Of a stretch of DNA of 64,000 bases, positions 58,431 through 64,000 are shown in pieces. This DNA comes from Litoditis marina. Taxonomy: Eukaryota; Nematoda; Chromadorea; Rhabditida; Rhabditidae. The position numbers and the translations under genes were made by a program. The stretch is taken from assembly GCA_964036275.1 (NCBI GenBank), contig OZ038434.1:33503279-33567278 (forward strand), given 5' to 3'. The notes under the pieces were generated by a model, which made no database searches, was not told where the DNA came from, and worked only from the letters and a program-made list of their open reading frames with translations. The stretch's first letter is position 1, and every line of letters begins with the position of its first letter.

Positions 58431-59577
58431 AGAGACTTTTTGAACCATAACTTTCGCTTTACTGCTGCATAAGTGTCCTACACACAACATGAAAGCATAA
58501 ACATTTGATATTTGGAAGTGTGTGTTTTGTGAGAGAGTGAGAGCCGCACAAGAACACGAAGGACACTGAAATGTGATTGGACGTTCTTTCCATCTATAGT
58601 CAATCTCAATCCTGCGTGCACGCATACAGTATGAATGAGAAAACTCGAACTTGTCAGTTCTTTCTCAAGTCTGTACTTTATACCATTTACCAATAAGAGA
58701 AATTGTATGTTTCAACTGAAAAGTCCTCACCCTAGCGGCACGCTATAATAGAAGTTAACTAAAAATTACAATAAAAGTAATTTCTACAAATAGTTGTTCA
58801 TATGATGTGTTCAAATAACACAAATAAAACATTTATCGCAAAAAAGTTGCTGAAACAAAAGGCCATCAACACCGAAAGCAAACAATGAAACCTGTGACAA
58901 AACTTGAAATAACTAGCGAGAACTATAAAAAGTGTCTAAACCATCGTTGTAGTTTGATCTCAAAACACGGCAGAATTCACGCACTCCGACCGAAAAGCAA
59001 CCGTATCCAACTACAAATAATGACACATCAAGAGTGAACACACTATAATAGTAACTTCTACTATGCTTACAAGTGAGGTAAATACCCGATAAATCATTAT
59101 TTGAAATCACAATGCAGAACCCAACATGTATACAATATTTACAGAACTGAGATGAGAAATCAACTCTTATTTACAAAATGTTACGTCATCAAACACTTGA
59201 AAGTCTGAAATATTCTACAAGCTAAGAATAAGAACCTGATCATATTTGTAAGGTCCACAAGCACTGCCATAATATTCGAATTTCGAGCGAGAATAAGCGA
59301 GGTCAAACTACTTAATTACATAGAGTAAAATGCACCGTATAGACGTGTTTTGGGAAAACAAACAGTATACATTTCGTGATTCCAAATCAAACCGCTACCA
59401 ATGGCAATAGAGCCATATTGAGGAAAGTCTCACACCATTCTTGTAAAAAGTAGATATCAACTGTGTACATACAGACTAGTCGGAAACTTATCAGAACAAA
59501 AGAAGTGAAAATCACGGTTTCGGAGCGGTCACGGCACAGATAAAGTGGAAGAGGTCGCGAGATTGTGAAATTTCACA

Positions 59578-62500
59578 TCAAACCGCTACCAATGGCGCCA
59601 TGGTGAGGTCGCTGGTAGCTGTGGCGTCTTTCTGGTACCATGCCGGCGACTTGCGGCCTTCTAGCCAGAAGTGCAACGCCAACCCGTCAAACTCCTCCGA
59701 ATGCCAGGTGAACCTAAGAACACAACTATGAAAAGTCGCACAGAAACACAAACTACTCAACAAAGGTCACGTAAACGTGTTAATTTTCCTGCCACGTGAA
59801 CCTAAAACTATCACGTGAACCTAGAAACGTCGTGATTCGTTAATTATGACATACACCAAGATTTTGACAAGCCTGTAGGGAGTGAGCAAACCATCGTTGT
59901 AGTTTGATCTCACAACAGAATACGTGTGCGAGAAAATACCGGCATCTTCATCCCATCCTGCGTCTCTTGCTCCCTCACTATTTCTTGCCTCTCGCATCCC
60001 AGCGGGATGTGAGAGCAGAGAAATAGCGTATGTTTGAGGAGACGCAGGATGGGATGAAGGTCTTATAGCACACACCTTTCAACATAACCTATTGTTGTAC
60101 AACACCGAGTCCATTTCCTGAGTATTTCTTAGCAACTCACTGGTGGTTGTTCTTGACCAACGTCGTGCGAACTACCCCCTCCGGGTCCACCTCTCTTGTC
60201 TCTGCCAAGTTATTGTGCTTCTTCCAGTTATCCATTTCCTGAAGAAGAAGAAAACATGTTGCATACCTCATATAGATAAGGGAAGACAAAAACTCGAAAC
60301 CAATTGGAACTCAGAAAAACAGAGAAATTTTGAACCCGATTTAGAAGCCCAGTCGAATACTTTACGGAACGTGTGCAACCGTTTTGCGTCCTCCGCTCAA
60401 ATGGGCCTTTTAACGAAATATTGATTTTTCTCAGGGCAAAGATCAAAGTACAACTGATTTCCTTAAGGGCCTAACATACTACGGGCGGCTGCGGGTGTCT
60501 GCGGCTGCGTGCGTCTGCGGCTGAGTGGTGGTTTTGACGCGCCGCCCCGCAGACGCACGCAGACGCCCGCCAACGCACTCTGATTGAAGTATGTACGCGC
60601 GTTTGCGTCTGGCTGCGGCTGACTGCGCCGCTGCTATCTTCAGAGTGATTTTGGAGAACTCAGACTGATAATTGATAGTAATAAGTGTTTCAATATGCTC
60701 TCTGAGAAACCCGTTCAGTTGTGGTTATCGAGCTCCCTTCTCTTTCAAAGATCAGAATAGTGAATGCTCTTCGGGATGTTTTTTCGCTTTTCCTCCCACA
60801 TTTTATTCTTCTTGCTTTTAAAAGCCTTTTCGATTCGAAAAGAGATGAAACGTTCAAATCATAAGAAAAAAATATGGAAAAACTTAATGAAAACCATGTA
60901 AATGACAAAGGATTACTTTTATTAATTATTAGGAAAGAAACTGATATAAATTAAATGATGTTTTTTCAAGTGTTTTTGGGTTTAAGCACAATTGATTCTT
61001 ACAGACGCAGAGAGCCGCCGCGGCCCTATTGAATCAATCCAATATTGCCGCTACCCCTGTTTGCGGCTGTTGGCGGCCCCGCGCGGGGCCGCCCGCAGCC
61101 GCCCGCAGACGCCCGCAGCCGCTTTTGCCCGCAAAAGTATGAATGCCCGCCGAAACGCCGAGAGCCGCAGCCAGCCGCACATTCGATCAATAGTCTGAGG
61201 GCGCTATACTTATATCATATGCCGCCCGCAGACGCCCGCAGCCGCCCGTAGTATGTTTGGGCCTTTATATGGCTGGGTTCGTGGTTTGATGATGATCCTT
61301 TTCGGTCGAATGTAGTGAATTTTGAAGTGTATCGAGATCAAACTACAAACTACAGAATTCAGTGACTTGCTATAGTTCACACCATTCCTACTGAGACTCC
61401 TACAGTAACCTTACCAACTTTCCGGAGGCTGTTGTGAAGCTGAAAATAAAGTTCATGGAAAATGCTCTCGTATATTTACTCTACCTGAGAAGCAGAATGA
61501 GGTACAAAAATCCTCAACTTCTCCGATCAAAAGTAAGTGAGCAAAACGGCTTGGAAGTGTTGAAATCCTACTGTAGAGGTCTCAGTAGGAATGGAAAAGA
61601 CTATATACGTACCGTGTGCAACCGTGTCGCGTCCTCCACCTCGAATGGGCCGTCTCGCATCACGTCGACGACGAACTCAAAGTAGAAGGACTGCACGCCC
61701 AGTCGGTCTTCGGTGTAGTCCTGAATATGAGAACATCAGAAACGTGGAGCTAGTTGTTTTGTAGTTTTTCTCTCTCTCAGAAGTTTCGATCAAAACGCGA
61801 CTGGATCAAACTACAAACACAGCCTAAACTTCAAGCAGAAGGACTGAATAGCTGAATACTCAATCGATCCTCCATGTAGTCCTGAATATGAGCAAGTCAG
61901 AAACGTGGAGCTTGTTTTTGTTTGGTTTTTTTTCTAGAAGTTTCGAGCAAAAAGCGACTGGATCAAACTACAAAGATTGCCCAAGCTATCGAAGCCTCAC
62001 GAAGTCCTTACAACAAAAATACAGATTTCCCAGAAAAAACTGGATATTAGTGAATACATATATTGTTCGTTAAATGTACAGTAACGTGAAACATGTTAAA
62101 CACAACAAAACTTAAAAACGTTCAATGGCAGAGTGCACTATTCCTTATTGAAATTTTCACTTTACGTGACTATTCATATTCACTTTACTTCTAGTATTTA
62201 TATTACTGCATACAGACGTATAACTACTTATTAGAGAACTTAGATTCATGAACTGACCTCTAGAAACTGTTCGAAGATGCCCATGGTCATGCCGTTCTCA
62301 TCGCCCAGGAACAGAATGGAACACTTCAGGAAATCGATGTTCACAGAAGTTATCGATTGGATGAAGACAAAGGAGACGCGATTTCGCATGAAAATCGATT
62401 TGAATCCAATATTGGCCATGGTGACAAGGAAGGCCGGCAGACGAGGACAGCTGAAATGTCAGTTAGTTAATAATTGTAGTTTGGCCTGGATAGAATCCAC

Positions 62501-63180
62501 TGGGATCAAACTACAATCACTGATATGTCAGTTGGTTCATAGTTGTAGTTTGGTTTGGCGGCGTAGCAAACCGTCCAACCTCATGAGAAACTCATATTAC
62601 TTTCTCATGAGAATCTCATGAACATCTCATGTGAACTTCTAATGTTGAAGCATAGCAAGCAATAGAAAGCCCATGAGATGTTTATGAGATGTTGCTCGTG
62701 AGGCATCTAATGAGGTTTTTGAGGGATAGCTACCGCGCCTGAATTGAATTCACTGTGATCAAACTACAAACACTATTGATAAAGTTGTTAGATACAGCAC
62801 TATGCGGCTCAATCTTCATTCATATTGTGCTCCAATCGGAATATGGGTTACAGAATAAATAGTGAGTGACGAAATGTTTGCTGTACTTATCTTGATAACG
62901 CCGTAGTTTACAAACTTTGAAGGCAATTTGGATCAGTACACAAACGCAACAAGATAGGGTATTTTAAAGGGAACATTTTCCAGTCTCCACTTACGAAAAT
63001 CAACAAGAGAATCATGCGTTTTTAACGAAATATTGATTTTTCACCGGTCAAAGATCAGAGAACAACTGACTGTGGAGCTTCGTCATTGAAATAGAAGTCC
63101 AGATACGGCACTCGATGGTCTCTTGACTCGGCCACCACGCTCTTTCCTATACGCATCCATTGCAGAATACTGCCGTAGAA
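59578..63180 (-). CDS. 3' part of an unrecognised gene, possibly nematode F-box/FBA type (5 exons, 214 aa seen)
   Basis: Exons in transcript order: 63180-63071, 62450-62258, 61720-61613, 60238-60141, 59713-59578. Phases agree and it ends in TGA. The first visible exon begins at a TTGCAG acceptor, and no coding exon is seen between it and the window edge, so the N-terminus lies outside. The protein is soluble, rich in aromatic residues and acidic. The pattern of a short beta segment, then GMTMGIFEQFLEDYTEDRLG, then QSFYFEF, and a C-terminal FDGLALHFWLEGRK recalls the FBA_2-type half of nematode F-box proteins, where such segments follow an F-box. No F-box is visible here, so this is a weak inference. 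A MITE ends about 8 bases from the exon 61720-61613 donor. Confidence 0.65.
59945..60062. repeat. Hairpin of about 115 bases, intron of the 3' minus-strand gene
   Basis: CATCTTCATCCCATCCTGCG and CGCAGGATGGGATGAAGG arms with CTCACTATTTCTTGCCTCTC pairing inside. Confidence 0.7.
60466..61264. mobile_element. 799-base MITE with TTA target duplication (PIF/Harbinger-like)
   Basis: The ends AGGGCCTAACATACTACGGGCGG and CCGCCCGTAGTATGTTTGGGCCT are complementary except for about two bases, with TTA on each side (60463-60465, 61265-61267). Subterminal GCAGACGCCCGCAGCCGC repeats extend both arms. A TWA duplication is usual for PIF/Harbinger. No transposase is present. Confidence 0.8.
61370..61605. mobile_element. 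MITE, CCATTCCTACTGAGACTCC family, next to an exon donor
   Basis: Close copy of 4236-4475, sharing the interior GCTCTCGTATATTTACTCTA and AATCCTCAACTTCTCC. Its right end stops within about 8 bases of the GT (61612-61611) of the exon 61720-61613 on the minus strand. Confidence 0.75.
61674..61972. repeat. Tandem duplication across an exon acceptor of the 3' minus-strand gene
   Basis: The segment at about 61678-61826 (end of exon 61720 plus intron) is copied at about 61828-61972. Shared strings include GTAGTCCTGAATATGAG, TCAGAAACGTGGAGCT and GACTGGATCAAACTACAAA. The exon part of the copy is degraded. Confidence 0.8.
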
Positions 63181-64000
63181 CTGCAAGGTAAAAAAATACA
63201 AACATAGGAAATCTGGGACTACTGGTAAACTCGTAGTAAACTAGTGGTAGTAGTTAAGAAGGAGTACTCTCGTAGTAGAGTAGGGGTATCCTGGTAGAAA
63301 ACTAGTAGTAAATACGGACTTCAAATTTAAAAATGCATTTTGGCAGTCTGAAACTAGTCTTTTTACGTTACATTATCTCCACAGAATTTAAATCACCGTG
63401 ATTTGTGGGCATTATGAGCACGTAGACAGTTAGTAGTAACTTACTCGTAGGCTAGTAGTAACTTACTCGTGGGCTAGTAGAAACCTGTAGTACGCTAACT
63501 AGGCAGGAAAGTGCTGAACATTCATAATATGGGAAAATTTCTATCGAATTAGTGCTACTGTAGAACGGGCTTAAGTATAAGGTTTTTTGTTAGGGCTCGT
63601 GGCGCATTCACGTTATTCCATAGTGAGCGCTGAACAGTGAAGCGCGCCTGTAATCGTATACGATTGTGGCGCGCCTTCAGACATCAGCAGCGTGGCGCAG
63701 TGGTAAGCGTCTCGCTTCAGAAGCGAGAGCTCGAGAGTTCGAGTCCCGGATGGTGCCAAACATGGTAAACAGCAGAGTAATGCAATAGAGGATAACGTGA
63801 CTACTTATAGAAGATATATAATCCTAAAAAATATAACTTTTTTTATTTTATTTTTTATTTTCCAAAATTGACTTTTACCACAGATAAACTAGTAGCTGAC
63901 TACCATCTCACTAGTAGTTAGGTAGGAGTAGAACTATAGTTTAACTCCTCCCCTACGCCTACATTACTACAAGAAAACTAGTGGTTTACTAGTAGTAGAA
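63181..64000. other. Intron or upstream region of the 3' minus-strand gene
   Basis: No coding exon seen. It contains many short repeats of CTAGTAGTA and GTAGTAACTTACTCGTAG, a GC-rich inverted repeat at about 63639-63680 (GAAGCGCGCC with GGCGCGCCTTC) and the tRNA-like sequence. Confidence 0.5.
63687..63757 (+). tRNA. Degenerate tRNA-Leu(CAG)-like sequence (pseudogene or SINE head)
   Basis: A D-arm TGGCGCAGTGGTAAGCG (box A) is followed by a perfect 5-bp anticodon stem CTCGC/GCGAG around loop TTCAGAA (anticodon CAG) and by AGTTCGAGTCCC, a good box B. The acceptor stem pairs in 6 of 7 positions (GCAGCGT with ATGGTGC). The T stem pairs in only about 2 of 5, and the long variable arm expected of tRNA-Leu is missing. 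It is therefore probably a tRNA pseudogene or a tRNA-derived SINE head. No intron is needed. Confidence 0.45.

Larger units (their letters stand above)
54366..59577. other. Gene-poor region upstream of Tribbles and downstream of the 3' minus-strand gene
   Basis: No host exon could be supported. It holds tandem TAGATAGA-type and GATAAG-rich runs at about 54540-54720, the CpG-rich block at 55.6-55.9 kb, inverted-repeat elements (56632-56905, 57179-57427, 58210-58430) and four or five copies of the TTGTAGTTTGATC hairpin between 57466 and 59016. Confidence 0.5.

Noticed and set aside
1..64000. CRISPR arrays or bacterial-type operons
   Set aside because: Tandem repeats here have no regular unique spacers, and gene structure is spliced and eukaryotic.

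Overview
This is nuclear DNA from an animal, most likely a rhabditid-type nematode. The evidence is AT-rich introns ending in TTTTCAG or TTTCAG, small GC-richer exons, first ATGs that sit directly or almost directly after a 3' splice site (as with spliced-leader trans-splicing), and a nematode-style RING/B-box gene. There are no bacterial operons. The long open frames are all retrotransposon, and the host genes are cut into exons of 30-193 bases. I rebuilt the host genes by hand from splice sites and reading phase. Every internal junction given below keeps phase.

Layout. 1-11.9 kb is repeat territory: several inverted-repeat elements, a truncated LINE (2.3-3.3 kb), tandem arrays (4.87-8.65 kb) and poly-G or GA tracts, with no host gene I can support. 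11.96-20.55 kb on the minus strand is a complete 14-exon gene for a 389-residue RING plus B-box protein, a probable E3 ubiquitin ligase. Its introns are packed with hairpin MITEs. 20.6-22.6 kb holds (TA)n and (GA)n satellites and another inverted-repeat element. 22.8-31.0 kb is one nested mobile unit: a DNA element with arms of about 1-1.4 kb, flanked as a whole by a TAATACT duplication, with a CR1/Jockey-type LINE inserted in its right arm. Its 851-codon frame is the longest in the window, but its first ~41 codons come from the DNA element.

31.0-33.85 kb on the plus strand is a small 3-exon gene (73 residues, weak resemblance to MOZART1). 35.44-46.01 kb on the plus strand is a complete 11-exon ERGIC3/ERV46 cargo receptor of 381 residues. 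Convergent to it, 54.37-47.77 kb on the minus strand, is a complete 12-exon Tribbles-family pseudokinase of 511 residues (nipi-3-like). 63.18-59.58 kb on the minus strand is the 3' part (5 exons, 214 residues) of a gene that may be a nematode F-box protein and that starts beyond the window. A degenerate tRNA-Leu(CAG)-like sequence lies at 63.69 kb.

The host genes do not form one pathway: ER-Golgi transport, signalling scaffold, ubiquitination and a possible F-box protein. What ties the window together is its hairpin elements. At least seven families recur in introns, some within 1-20 bases of splice sites or stop codons. The most unusual pattern is a set of partial copies of exon edges (splice site plus adjoining codons) lying 75-300 bases from the real exon in at least three genes. 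A very abundant ~45-85 base hairpin bounded by TTGTAGTTTGATC and its complement is the other signal worth following.
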